From assembly GCA_965218555.1 (NCBI GenBank), contig OZ244625.1:5394001-5458000 (forward strand): 64,000 bases of DNA. Reading direction: 5' to 3'. This DNA comes from JAPPLB01 sp965218555. Its GTDB lineage: Bacteria; Acidobacteriota; Terriglobia; Bryobacterales; UBA6623. Numbering within the stretch: position 1 is the stretch's first letter; every line of letters starts with the position of its first letter. This document shows, in pieces, positions 27,653 through 36,770 of the stretch. Under the pieces are notes generated by a model, which worked only from the letters and a program-made list of their open reading frames with translations, was not told where the DNA came from and did not search any database. Both the position numbers and the translations under genes were made by a program.

Positions 27653-29374
27653 CCCGCTTTTCTCACCAGCGGCCTTGCTAAGGGTTGAGAGGGGCCGAAA
27701 TAGGGGCTGAAGCTCGGAATCCTCCGCGGTGAGGGAGGCGAGGGCCTGTGCGGGCGCTCTACGCCGCCGATCACGACCGACGAACAGTCCGTTTTTTCGG
27801 TTGTTGCCAATTTTAGAAACACTTAGCCATTCGACCTCCAGCAGCGTCGTTTTTTCGTTCGTCCCGTGGTAGCAAACAGTTGCTCATCCCGGCGGACGCA
27901 GCGCCCGATACACCGCCGCGAACGCCTCCTCATCGGGGTAGCCGCCGGCCAACGACAGGTACACCCGCCGCACGCTCACCTTCACCTGCGCGCCGATCTT
28001 CAACAACCCCCGCCGGATCGTCTCCGTCTGGGCCCGCGCCCAGCGCGTGCCCTTCAGCCCCAGCCGTCGCAGCGCCACCAGCAACACGTACGCCAGCGAC
28101 GACAGATACAGCCGCAACTGATTGGCCCGCAGCGTCTCGCTGCTCATCCGATCGGCGAACAGACTCAGCTGCTCCTTGATGCGATTCTCGGCCTCCCCGC
28201 GCCCGCAGTAGAGTTGTTCGTACAACGCTTGCGCCGGCCAACGATCGGCGTCCAGCGACGTCACCACGTAGCGCGGATTCTGCTTGCCCGCGAGCTGTTC
28301 GGCTTTCCCCACCACCCGCCGCGCCCGGCTCCAACTCTGCTGCGTCTGATACCCGAACTCGCTAAAGACCCGCGCCGGCCGGCCCGTCTGCTGCTGCTTG
28401 CTCGCCGCCTGTTCGAGCGCCTCTTCAATCAGCGACCGCAGCCGCTCGTTGCGCGCCAGCCCCACCACGTAATCCACCCCGTTCGCCTCGCACCAACTCA
28501 GCAACTCGTCCCGACAAAACCCGGAATCGCCGCGCACGATGATGCGGACCTGCGGCCAGACGTCCCGGATCTGGGCCACGATCCGCTTCAACTCTGCCAC
28601 GCTGCCCGCCGCCGCGTCTTGATTCGACACCCGCTGCCGTGCGCACAGTACGTGCTGGCCGCTGAAGATGTACAGCGGCAAGTAACAGTAGTGACCGTAG
28701 TAACCATGAAAGAAACGCCCCTCCTGTTGCCCATGCAACGGCGTATCGGTGGCGTCGATGTCAAGAATGATCTCGGCGGGCTCCTGCGGGTGCGCTTCCA
28801 CAAACACCTCCACTAGCAGGCGGTCGATCGCCTCGCTGGCGCAGCGGATCTTCTTGTAGCGGTCCAAACCGTCGGTGGTGCGTTCCAGCCGGTTCAACGT
28901 GCTCTTGCCCGCCAGCGGCTTGCCGCGGTCGCGCTCTTGCTGGCGCTGCTGTCCTTGCAAGTCGCTCTTGCCGGCCAGCAGCGCCAGCAGCGGATCACGG
29001 CGCAACTGGTCGTGATCGTTGAGGTCTTCGTACCCCAGCGCCAGCGCCTAGACCCGCTGCGAGACCAGCTCCCCGACCTGATGCTCGATGCGCCGGGGAT
29101 CGCGCCGGTCCTCGAAACAGGCCGCCAAGCGCGGCAGCAGGTTGATGCGCCGGTCGACCTCGCGCAACAGCAGGGCGCCACCGTCGGAGCTGATCACCCC
29201 GCCGTCAAACCGGGCACTCACCTGGCGGCGAAAATGCCTGGCAAACGAGAAGCTGGATTGGCCACACTCTGTAATCGCAGGGCTGCTTGTTTTCTGTGGC
29301 GCTAACGTTTTCTCCATAAATGTTTTATGCCACAACAGGCAGCCCTTTTCCTACCCCCTGGTGAAATATCCGGG
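27653..29374 (-). mobile_element. IS1380-family insertion sequence
   Basis: About 1.72 kb. The ends are CCCGCTTTTCTCACCAG (27653-27669) and, inverted on the right, CCCGGATATTTCACCAG (ending 29374), matching at about 12 of 17. CTAG flanks each end (27649-27652 and 29375-29378), consistent with a 4-bp target duplication. It carries one transposase gene on the minus strand, inactivated by a stop codon. It lies between the DUF6807 gene and the queuosine-precursor transporter gene, only about 30-45 bases upstream of the latter. Confidence 0.85.
27884..29335 (-). pseudogene. IS1380-family transposase, interrupted by an in-frame amber codon
   Basis: DDE transposase of about 483 codons. The N-terminal part (RFDGGVISSDGGALLLREVD) runs to codon 96, where TAG (29048-29050) interrupts GELVSQRV-ALALGYEDLND. 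The frame then stays open to 27884 with ILDIDATDTPLHG, IIVRGDSGFCRDELL and YCGRGEAENRIKEQ, supplying the family's catalytic Asp and Glu regions. A Tyr is usual at the stop position, so TAC to TAG is the likely change. Translation could restart downstream but would lose the N-terminal DNA-binding part, so it is presumably inactive. Confidence 0.85.
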
Positions 29375-29419
29375 CTAGGAGCCCTTTGCCGTTAGACTGT
29401 AGAGCTTGTGGTTCAAGAG

Positions 29420-30157
29420 ATGCATCACCCGGGCGGCGACCACGGTCCAGCCGTCAACCCCCATCACTTTCGGTACTACGACTTGGCGGTTCACGCTTTC
29501 GTTGTCGTGCTGCTGGTGTCGAATCTTGTGGCGCAGAAGATTTGCGCGATTGGGCCATTTACGATCGGCGGGGTGACTGTTGGTCCGTTTCTGTTGAGCG
29601 GCGCACAGATTCTGTTCCCCATCACGTACATTTTCGGCGACATCTTTGTCGAGGTGTACGGCTACAGCGCTTCGCGGCGCGCAATCTGGATCGGGTTCTT
29701 CTCGGCGGCGTTGTTGGCGGTCATGTCCCTGATCACGACCAGCTTGCCGGCAGCCCCGGAATGGCAAAACCAGGACGCCTTCGAGAAGGTGTTCGGATTC
29801 GTGCCGCGCGTTCTGATCGCGAGCCTGGTTGCCTACTGGTGCGGCGAGTTCGCCAACGCCTTCGTGATGTCGAAGATGAAGATCCTGACGAAAGGCAAAC
29901 ACCTATGGACACGGACGATTGGGTCAACCGTGGTTGGCCAGTTCGTGGATACGGTTGTGGTGATTTTCGTGATCTTCGTCGGGGTGTATGACCTCAATAC
30001 AATGCTCAATTTGATCTTCACAGGCTACTTCGCGAAGGTCATCTATGAGGCGGCCGCGACACCCTTGACGTATCTCGTGGTGAACACTCTCAAAAGAGCA
30101 GAAGGCGTCGACGCATACGATGAGGGCGTAAACTTCAATCCTTTTCAGGCGAAGTAG
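29420..30157 (+). CDS. yhhQ: Queuosine precursor transporter, YhhQ (COG1738/VUT) family
   Basis: An integral membrane importer of queuine or preQ0/preQ1, about 245 residues with six predicted transmembrane segments. Conserved blocks are ILFPITYIFGDIFVEVYGY, WCGEFANAFVMSKMKI, LWTRTIGSTVVGQFVDT and YEAAATPLTYLVVN. ATG 29420 is preferred to GTG 29408; neither has a strong ribosome binding site. The IS1380 element ends about 42 bases upstream, so the native upstream region has been separated from the gene and transcription must start in or across the IS end. This is inferred from position. Confidence 0.88.
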   Translation: MHHPGGDHGPAVNPHHFRYYDLAVHAFVVVLLVSNLVAQKICAIGPFTIGGVTVGPFLLSGAQILFPITYIFGDIFVEVYGYSASRRAIWIGFFSAALLAVMSLITTSLPAAPEWQNQDAFEKVFGFVPRVLIASLVAYWCGEFANAFVMSKMKILTKGKHLWTRTIGSTVVGQFVDTVVVIFVIFVGVYDLNTMLNLIFTGYFAKVIYEAAATPLTYLVVNTLKRAEGVDAYDEGVNFNPFQAK

Positions 30158-30400
30158 TTTCGCCGAAGAAGATGCGTTGACAGCCCGAGGTGAAAGTCCC
30201 GTGGAAGGCGCGGCGGGCTTCTGAGGTCGCTCGGAGCGGAGTGAGGAGGATGGCGATCCGGGCCGATCTCCTCCGACGACCGCAAATGTCCGGCGCCCGA
30301 AGGGTTACGCGCCGCCGCGTTCCTGGAGCGACCTGGCGTTACGCAATCGGCCTCAGGGCGCGTAACCCCGCCCGCGTGACTTCCACCACGGGCTGTCGAG

Positions 30401-31747
30401 TCACCTTTTGTCGTCTAAAGATGCAGCGAGCGGGGCTGCGCCTACACCCGGCCAAATACGGACGATTCCAAACGCGGCCCGGACGGTGATCCAAGCGGCG
30501 GTGACGATCCAGGTGTGAGTCAGGGCCGCGCGGTTGGTCTCATCGATCACGAGGAGTCCGATGACGCCCACGAGTGTGGCGACGAGAACCGCGTTTCTCA
30601 GATAGCGGAAGTCGCCAGTGCCCCAATGGACACCGTCAGTGCCGAACGAGAGCGCGTTGATGGGCTGCGTGAACGCACTGATCATCCATGGAGCAAAAAA
30701 AACGCCGTACGAGCTCGCCGGGATGAGGACTCGGGCAACCGGACCGGTTGCGGCGAGCATGACCATCGTCAGCGCCACTCCGCAGCCGAGACTCCATTGG
30801 CAGACGACCGTGGCAACGCGGCGGCTCTGTTGAAGTTCACCGGCTCCCAGGAAATACGCAACCAAGCTCTGGCCCGCGATAGCAAATGCATCTAGTAACA
30901 ATGCAGTGAAAGCCCATACTTGACGGATGGCTTGATGGGCTGCTCCGGCATCAGCGCCGATTTCGGTTGCCGCTCTTGTTGTGAGCAAAAGGAAGAAGTT
31001 CAGGGCCGCGGTGCGAACGAAGAGTTCCTCGCCGATTCTTATGAGCTTCCGGAGTTGGGAGAGATGGGTGCGGGCCGGGATGCCGATCCGCACGAGAGCG
31101 ACCGTGACAGCCGCACCCGCGCCGAGCCACTGGCTGATGACACTAGCGGCTGCGGCGCCGGCAACGCCCATCGCGGGAACGGGTCCCCAGCCGTAGATGA
31201 AGATCGGGTCGAGGGCGATGTTCAATACGTTGAGGCCGGCGGCGATCCACATCGGGGAGCGCATGTCTTGCAGTCCACGGAGGGTGCCGAAGGCGGCGAC
31301 AGTCAGCAGAATGGCGGGAGCGCCGAGAAGCCGGACCGTGATGTAGTCGCGGGCCTTCGTCGCGATTTCTCCGTCAGCTCCCATGAGGAGGACGAGTGGA
31401 TCGACCACCAGCCAAACAAGCCCCCCAGTGCCGACACCCATGAGGACGCTCAAGCTGAGCGCTTGGACATTTGTAAGACGGGCGTTTTCGAGGTCAACGC
31501 TTCCTTCGCTACGGGCGACTTCGGTTTGGGTACCGATCCCCAGGAAGTTGAACATCCAGAAAACGCTCGAGAGCAGGGCGGCTCCTACGCCGAGTCCTGC
31601 CAAGGGGGCAGCATCCAGGCGGGCAACGAAGGCGGTGTCGGCCAGGCCGGTGAGAGGCTCGGCAACGAGGGAAACGAGGAGAGGCGCGGAAAGGCCGACG
31701 AACGTCCGATGGGGCTTCAAAGTGAAGGGATGGGGAGTGTCGGGCAA
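30401..31747 (-). CDS. MATE-family multidrug/Na+ antiporter (DinF-like)
   Basis: A 448-residue membrane protein with about twelve transmembrane helices, in two repeats of six. Features include LVSLVAEPLTGLADTAFVA near the start, typical of MATE helix 1, and QQSRRVATVV after helix 7. It exports drugs or metabolites in exchange for Na+ or H+. It begins nine bases after the stop of the small membrane protein gene at 31757-32146, so the two form an operon. The substrate is not predictable. Confidence 0.88.
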   Translation of the reverse strand: MPDTPHPFTLKPHRTFVGLSAPLLVSLVAEPLTGLADTAFVARLDAAPLAGLGVGAALLSSVFWMFNFLGIGTQTEVARSEGSVDLENARLTNVQALSLSVLMGVGTGGLVWLVVDPLVLLMGADGEIATKARDYITVRLLGAPAILLTVAAFGTLRGLQDMRSPMWIAAGLNVLNIALDPIFIYGWGPVPAMGVAGAAAASVISQWLGAGAAVTVALVRIGIPARTHLSQLRKLIRIGEELFVRTAALNFFLLLTTRAATEIGADAGAAHQAIRQVWAFTALLLDAFAIAGQSLVAYFLGAGELQQSRRVATVVCQWSLGCGVALTMVMLAATGPVARVLIPASSYGVFFAPWMISAFTQPINALSFGTDGVHWGTGDFRYLRNAVLVATLVGVIGLLVIDETNRAALTHTWIVTAAWITVRAAFGIVRIWPGVGAAPLAASLDDKR

Positions 31748-31756
31748 CGGTAATGC

Positions 31757-32146
31757 TCAATTCTTCTGTTTGCGTGAAGGACGGTGCAGAGCTTCGTGTT
31801 GCTCCTTCTTGGTCAGGATCAGAGCGAGAAAGCCCGCGAGCACAGAGATATGTAGTATGACCAAGCCGGCCGAGTGGAGTTCTTCTGTGAGGGTGAATCG
31901 AAAGGAAAATCCGAAGTAAGGGATCATTTGGGCCCAAGCTGCTCTCGGAAAGCAGGACATGACACACGGCCGCTTCAGCCAGAGACCGAGAACTGCGGCT
32001 GCATCGAGCGATGCGTAGAAGACATCTCCGATCTTCCAGAATAGAGCCTCATCAGCCCAAGGAACCTCGCCGAGCCCCGGCGTGTTCTCGAAGTGAACAA
32101 GGGAGCTGTAGCCGTAGAAGGACCGAAAGAATGCGATGGTAGACAC
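31757..32146 (-). CDS. Small integral membrane protein, function unknown
   Basis: A 129-residue protein with two or three hydrophobic segments: around KIGDVFYASLDAAAVLGLWL and AGLVILHISVLAGFLALILT. A basic C-terminal tail follows (KKEQHEALHRPSRKQKN). It is encoded just before the MATE gene, so it may be co-expressed with it. No family is recognised. The start overlaps the upstream limit of the divergent oxygenase frame. Confidence 0.6.
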   Translation of the reverse strand: MSTIAFFRSFYGYSSLVHFENTPGLGEVPWADEALFWKIGDVFYASLDAAAVLGLWLKRPCVMSCFPRAAWAQMIPYFGFSFRFTLTEELHSAGLVILHISVLAGFLALILTKKEQHEALHRPSRKQKN

Positions 32147-32267
32147 TCATCAAGGACCGCCGACAGGCATCGCCGATCAGTCTCAGCATCACAGCGGAGG
32201 ATATCTAACGGCGTCCTGCTTGACTTTGGTTCTCGCTGCACGAAATGATGAGGCCGGAATTACCTCG

Positions 32268-33278
32268 ATGATTGCCCGCGATCTTCAACAGCGTGTCCCT
32301 CTGCTCGCGGAGCAGTTCCGTAAGGCCGATCCGTTTCCCCATGTGCTCATCGAGAACTTCGTCGAGCCGTCCTTCTTCGATCGGTTGATTCATGAGTTCC
32401 CTTCATTCGACCGTGAGAAAGCGCTTAACGAATACGGTGAAGTGGGCAGCAAGGCTGTCCATGAGAATCTTCCCGCACTGGGCGAGGCATACAGGCAGCT
32501 TGATGAACTGTTCGCATCGCCGGATCTGCTGGGTCTGATAAGCGGGATCACGGGTATTCCCGATCTGCTCTACGACCCGGAATACGTAGGTGGCGGGACA
32601 CACGAGAATCGCCACGGGCAGGAACTCGATCCGCATGTGGACTTCAACTATCACCCGACGAATCGTTGGCATCGGCGGCTGAACCTCATTCTTTTTTTGA
32701 ATGAGGAATGGAGGCCGGAATGGGGCGGTTCGTTGCAGATTCACTCTGGTCCGTGGGAAAGGGACAAGCCGGATCACGTGAAGTCGTACTTGCCGTTGGC
32801 GAATCATTGCGTGCTTTTCGAGACATCTGAGGTCTCCTGGCACGGGTTCCCAAGGATCGACCTGCCGGAGAACAGATGGGATCTCTCGCGCCGCTCGATT
32901 GCCGCGTATTTCTATACGAAAACGCGTCCGAAAGAGCAGACGGCGCCGGATACATTTCGCGCCGGGCACACTTTGAGTGATGAGGACGCGGGCGAATTAA
33001 AGATAGCGGTCGGTCGGCGTGATCGGCAGATCCGGTATCTCTACGAAAGGGAGAAGGAGTTCGCGCTGGTGGTCGAAGGTTGCCACTGGCGTCTCGGCAA
33101 GCAAGAAAAGGAGATCGAGAAGCTGGAGGCGCTCAATCGCGAGCAGCACAATGAGATCGAGAAGATGAAACGGGAACATGCGGAAGCGCTGGACCGGATC
33201 TTTCATTCCCCGACGTTTCGGCTGGGTTACGTGCTGAGTTGGCCGGGACGTGTTTTGAAGGAGTTGCTGGGAACGTAG
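32268..33278 (+). CDS. 2OG-Fe(II) oxygenase with a C-terminal coiled coil
   Basis: A 336-residue cytoplasmic dioxygenase. The iron facial triad is visible as HxD in LDPHVDFNYHP and the distal His in SWHGFP, with the 2-oxoglutarate Arg in RRSIAAYF. The first 230 or so residues form the double-stranded beta helix, and residues 250-310 are a heptad-rich coiled coil (KEKEIEKLEALNREQHNEIEK-like). The final HSPTFRLGYVLSWPGRVLK resembles tails of O-antigen glycosyltransferases, so it may modify a cell-surface glycan. ATG 32268 is used because upstream residues are unlike the family. No strong ribosome binding site. Confidence 0.75.
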   Translation: MIARDLQQRVPLLAEQFRKADPFPHVLIENFVEPSFFDRLIHEFPSFDREKALNEYGEVGSKAVHENLPALGEAYRQLDELFASPDLLGLISGITGIPDLLYDPEYVGGGTHENRHGQELDPHVDFNYHPTNRWHRRLNLILFLNEEWRPEWGGSLQIHSGPWERDKPDHVKSYLPLANHCVLFETSEVSWHGFPRIDLPENRWDLSRRSIAAYFYTKTRPKEQTAPDTFRAGHTLSDEDAGELKIAVGRRDRQIRYLYEREKEFALVVEGCHWRLGKQEKEIEKLEALNREQHNEIEKMKREHAEALDRIFHSPTFRLGYVLSWPGRVLKELLGT

Positions 33279-33694
33279 CCGAATCCCGACTTCATACACA
33301 TCCGACAGACAGACCGTGCAACCGCCAACGCCCTGTACCACTCGCAGGGCAACTCAGACGGAAGAATCATTTCTGTCAGAAATGTTGTACGAGGCGATCT
33401 TCGTCCTTCTGGGGAGAAACGTGTCTAGGAGGAATCCTATCGATGCAAGCTGATTGCGATAGGAAACGGAGGATGACTGGGGTGACCATTTCGTCGATTT
33501 GGAAAAGCCGGGGCTGATCGTCGTGGTCCGTCCCCCGTTCAGGGCAATGGTGTTGGTACAGCCCTGTTGGAGAGGTCGCTGCGGGAAGCGGCTCCTGTTT
33601 GTGTGGAGAGCTTGGAAGATGGTTCGGAAGCTGGTCTGGGTTTCAGTTGATCCCGCGCGGCTGCGGGCGTGCAGTTGCGTGCCCACGCATATTG
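33279..33694. other. Gene-free interval between converging genes
   Basis: No gene recognised. A small perfect hairpin CATTTCT-gtc-AGAAATG (33368-33384) may help termination but lacks a T run. Confidence 0.4.
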
Positions 33695-35353
33695 TCAGGC
33701 GGGGCCTTCCGTAGGCGGAAGAGAAGAGCGCCAGCCTTCACGGAGCATTCCCTGGAGACCGTTGACAAGGCTGATATTCTCGGGTCGGTTGGCGATGTTT
33801 CGGGTTTCGAGGGGGTCCGCCTGGTAATCGTAGAGTTCGGCGGAGCTGTAGGGAAAATCCTGGGCTCGCCACTCGGTGAAGCGATAGCGGCGGGTGCGGA
33901 TCGAATAACCCATGCCTGCGCCGATGCCGGGGATTTCTCTCGGGTATTGGCTGAAGACCGCACGTTTCCAAAGGCGGTCCGGGTCGTCGAATAACGGAAC
34001 GAAGCTTGAACCCTCAAGTGCTTCGGGCCGGTCGAGACCGCAGAGCTCGCAGAGTGTAGGGAAGACGTCGACGAGCTCGGTGAGTCCCGATGTCTTCCTG
34101 TTTTTCCCGAGCCGACCCGGTGCACTGATGATTAAAGGGGCGCGGGTGGCGGCTTCCAGGTTCGTGTGCTTGTTCCAGAGGCCGTGGTCGCCGAGGTGAT
34201 AACCGTGGTCTCCCCATAGAACGACAACGGTGTTGTCGCGCACGCGGAGATCGTCCAGGGCTTTCAGAAGCCGGCCGATCTGGGCATCCACGTAACTAAC
34301 CGAAGCACGGTAAGCGCGGATCAGATCGCGGGCTTGATCGCTGGGGATCGGCCCCTCCTGAGGGATGTTGGTGTAGCCGCGGAGCTCGTTCGAGTTGTGC
34401 AGCGCGTACGGCGGAGCCCCGTCAGGAGGTTCACGGAAAGCAGCGAGGTCGATCTGCGACTTCGGGTAGAGGTCGAAATACTTCTCAGGAGCAACAAACG
34501 GCAGGTGGGGCTTCAAGAAACCCGTCGCGAGGAAAAAGCGCTTGCGGCGCAACTCGCTGAGGGCGTGGACGACGGCGTCAGCGGTCATGCCGTCGGCGAG
34601 TTGGTTGTCGGTCACGCGGCGGCTTTCCCAACTGCGCATGCCCCAGCCGCGTTGTCCTTCGACGGCGGGCTTTCGCTTTGCGGGTTCGTAATAGAAGCGC
34701 TCGTTGGACATCCAGTTATTCGAGCGAAGACTATCCCACTTGGCTTGCACGAAGCGGCGGCTTGCCGCCGTATTCCATCCGTGGTGGTCGGGAATCCAGG
34801 AAGGGACGCTCCAGGATCGCAGGTCGTCGAGTTCCGGCTTGTGAAAGATTTTGCTGAAGCCCGCCGTGACGTAGCCGTGAGCTTTGAAATGCTCGGGGAT
34901 GGTCACCGTGTCCGAGCGAAAGCGGCGGAAATGGGTTTGAAGGTCGTGGACGCGAGTTGTGTCGGGCCGGAGTCCGGTGAGCAACGAGGTGCGCGAAGGG
35001 CTGCAAACGGCCTGCTGGCAGTAGGCGCTCGTGAACGTGAGTCCGTTGGCTGCGAGGGCGTCGATGTTTGGCGTGCGGATGTCGGGGTCGCCGTAGCAGC
35101 CTAGAGACGGGCGCAGGTCGTCGACGGCGATGAAGAGAACGTTGAACTCGGGTTTTTGGGGCTTCTCTTTGGCAAGACCGCGTGTGGGGAGGAGTATTGC
35201 TGCAGTTCTGGCGGTGGCACCGAGAAGTTGGCGGCGAGAGAGGCTCGACTGTAGGCAGGCGGTATCGTTGGCCTGAGCGAGAGCGGTTCCGCTCGTCGCA
35301 ACGGGCTCGACACCGTTCTCGGGCGTGTGATCAGCATTGCATCCGGCAGGCAT
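33695..35353 (-). CDS. Exported sulfatase, iduronate-2-sulfatase-like
   Basis: A 552-residue S1 sulfatase. NVLFIAVDDLRPSLGCYGD and the catalytic Cys117 in QQAVCSPSRTSLLTG (formylglycine precursor) are in place, followed by GFLKPHLPFVAPEKYFDLYP and WGDHGYHLGDHG, the signature of the iduronate-2-sulfatase subgroup. A twin-arginine leader (LSRRQLLGATART) lies about 39 residues in, so translation may begin downstream of the ATG at 35353; no good ribosome binding site is seen. Encoded 21 bases downstream of the PLP gamma-enzyme, though the two share no obvious pathway. Confidence 0.9.
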   Translation of the reverse strand: MPAGCNADHTPENGVEPVATSGTALAQANDTACLQSSLSRRQLLGATARTAAILLPTRGLAKEKPQKPEFNVLFIAVDDLRPSLGCYGDPDIRTPNIDALAANGLTFTSAYCQQAVCSPSRTSLLTGLRPDTTRVHDLQTHFRRFRSDTVTIPEHFKAHGYVTAGFSKIFHKPELDDLRSWSVPSWIPDHHGWNTAASRRFVQAKWDSLRSNNWMSNERFYYEPAKRKPAVEGQRGWGMRSWESRRVTDNQLADGMTADAVVHALSELRRKRFFLATGFLKPHLPFVAPEKYFDLYPKSQIDLAAFREPPDGAPPYALHNSNELRGYTNIPQEGPIPSDQARDLIRAYRASVSYVDAQIGRLLKALDDLRVRDNTVVVLWGDHGYHLGDHGLWNKHTNLEAATRAPLIISAPGRLGKNRKTSGLTELVDVFPTLCELCGLDRPEALEGSSFVPLFDDPDRLWKRAVFSQYPREIPGIGAGMGYSIRTRRYRFTEWRAQDFPYSSAELYDYQADPLETRNIANRPENISLVNGLQGMLREGWRSSLPPTEGPA

Positions 35354-35374
35354 GGAGTCGTGCTGTCTGGAGTT

Positions 35375-36556
35375 CTATCGTTTGAGCGCCTGATCGAGGT
35401 CGGCTTCGATATCTTCGACGGCTTCGATACCGGCGGAGAGACGGACCAGGTTGTCGCGTATGCCAAGGCGCTCGCGATGCTTCGGCGCGAGATCACGATG
35501 GCTGCTGATGGCCGGATAGAGCATGAGTGAATGGACATCGCCGAGGGTCGTGGCGGGAACGATCATCCGCAGGGCGTCCATGAAGGCGAATACTTCCTGC
35601 CGTCCCGCGTCTTTGATCTCAAAACTGACCATCCCGCCGAAGAGATTCCGCGGAAAAAGACGGCGGGATGTCTTGATGTCAGGGTGTTTTGGATCGCCGG
35701 GGAAGTAGACGCGCTCCACACGAGGGTGTCCTTTGAGCCAAGCGGCGATGCGGCAAGCGTTTTGACATTGGCGCTCGACGCGCAACGGCAGCGTCTTGAT
35801 GCCGCGCATGGCGAGATAAGCTTCGAAGGGCCCGATGTTCGGTCCAAGAGTGCGCGCCAAGACAGTGACGAGCTGGCGATATTCTTCGCGGACGATGAGA
35901 ACGCCTCCCATGAGGTCACCGTGGCCCGCCAGATACTTCGTCATGCTGTGGACAACGAAGTCAACGCCAAGTTCCAGGGGACGGAGCAACACGGGCGTAG
36001 CGAATGTGTTGTCGACGATGACCGACGCCCCGTGCTCGTGAGCGAGAGTCGTGATTCTGTCGATCGGCGCAACGCGCAGCAGCGGATTCGAAACCGGCTC
36101 GAGCAGCACGCAGGACGGTTTCTCTTTCGCTAGCACTTGCTCGAAATCGTTGATGTCGCAAGTTTCGGCGAAGCTGATGTCAACACCGCTAGGGCCAAGG
36201 ATGTTCGTCAGAAGAGTAATGCTCTGACCGTACATCACCTTGGCGCACAGCACGGACCGGCGACGATCGGTCATCGCGGCAGTCAGGGCGAGGTGAATGG
36301 CGGACATGCCCGATGTCGTGGCGACCGCGAAGTCTCCGCCTTCGAGCTGGGCGAGCAGTTCCTCGAGAGCGGCCGTGGTGGGGTTGCCATAGCGTGTGTA
36401 ACCGTAGCCTTCAATCTCTTCGTTGAAGACCCGGTCGAGATCTTCCGTGCGCCCATAAAAGAAGCTGGAGGTCCCGTAAATGGGTGTCGTGGACGGGACG
36501 TAGTTGCCGAGCTTCTTACGGTCGCCCGCATGGACAGCTAGCGTATGGATCTTCAT
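35375..36556 (-). CDS. Cys/Met-metabolism PLP enzyme (cystathionine gamma-synthase/sulfhydrylase family)
   Basis: A 393-residue pyridoxal-phosphate enzyme of the trans-sulfuration family. The N-terminal HTLAVHAG, YTRYGNPT and the cofactor-binding Lys207 in HSMTKYLAGHGDLMGG are clear. It forms or splits cystathionine, or makes homocysteine directly from an acyl-homoserine and sulfide; family members cannot be told apart by eye. Cytoplasmic. Start ATG MKIHTLAVHAGDRK is natural for the family. Confidence 0.9.
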   Translation of the reverse strand: MKIHTLAVHAGDRKKLGNYVPSTTPIYGTSSFFYGRTEDLDRVFNEEIEGYGYTRYGNPTTAALEELLAQLEGGDFAVATTSGMSAIHLALTAAMTDRRRSVLCAKVMYGQSITLLTNILGPSGVDISFAETCDINDFEQVLAKEKPSCVLLEPVSNPLLRVAPIDRITTLAHEHGASVIVDNTFATPVLLRPLELGVDFVVHSMTKYLAGHGDLMGGVLIVREEYRQLVTVLARTLGPNIGPFEAYLAMRGIKTLPLRVERQCQNACRIAAWLKGHPRVERVYFPGDPKHPDIKTSRRLFPRNLFGGMVSFEIKDAGRQEVFAFMDALRMIVPATTLGDVHSLMLYPAISSHRDLAPKHRERLGIRDNLVRLSAGIEAVEDIEADLDQALKR

Positions 36557-36770
36557 CTGCGTGTGGAGACGGCAGGAGAGAACGTCTTTTCGTGATTATA
36601 TGCGGTTGGATGCGGCCACGTTCATGATCGTAGACGGTGATTGGGGAGCGCTGTGGCACTGGCGCTCGTTGCATAGGCGCTCTTGAAGGCCACAGGCGCG
36701 TTGGCCAGGTCGAACGCTCCCAGGTGAACGGTACAATAAAAGCGTGGTAATCGGCCTTCCCTTTTAGCCC

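Noticed and set aside
27866..28816. Long plus-strand open frame of 316 codons opposite the IS1380 transposase
   Set aside because: It is fully antisense to a recognised transposase and has shadow composition (Gln/Arg/Pro-rich).
30180..30215. gaggtgaaagtccc stretch, reminiscent of group II intron or other structured RNA
   Set aside because: No reverse transcriptase, no domain V-like hairpin and no repeated structure nearby.
33368..33384. Small hairpin CATTTCT-gtc-AGAAATG as a terminator
   Set aside because: Short stem, AT-rich and no T run; mentioned only in the interval entry.
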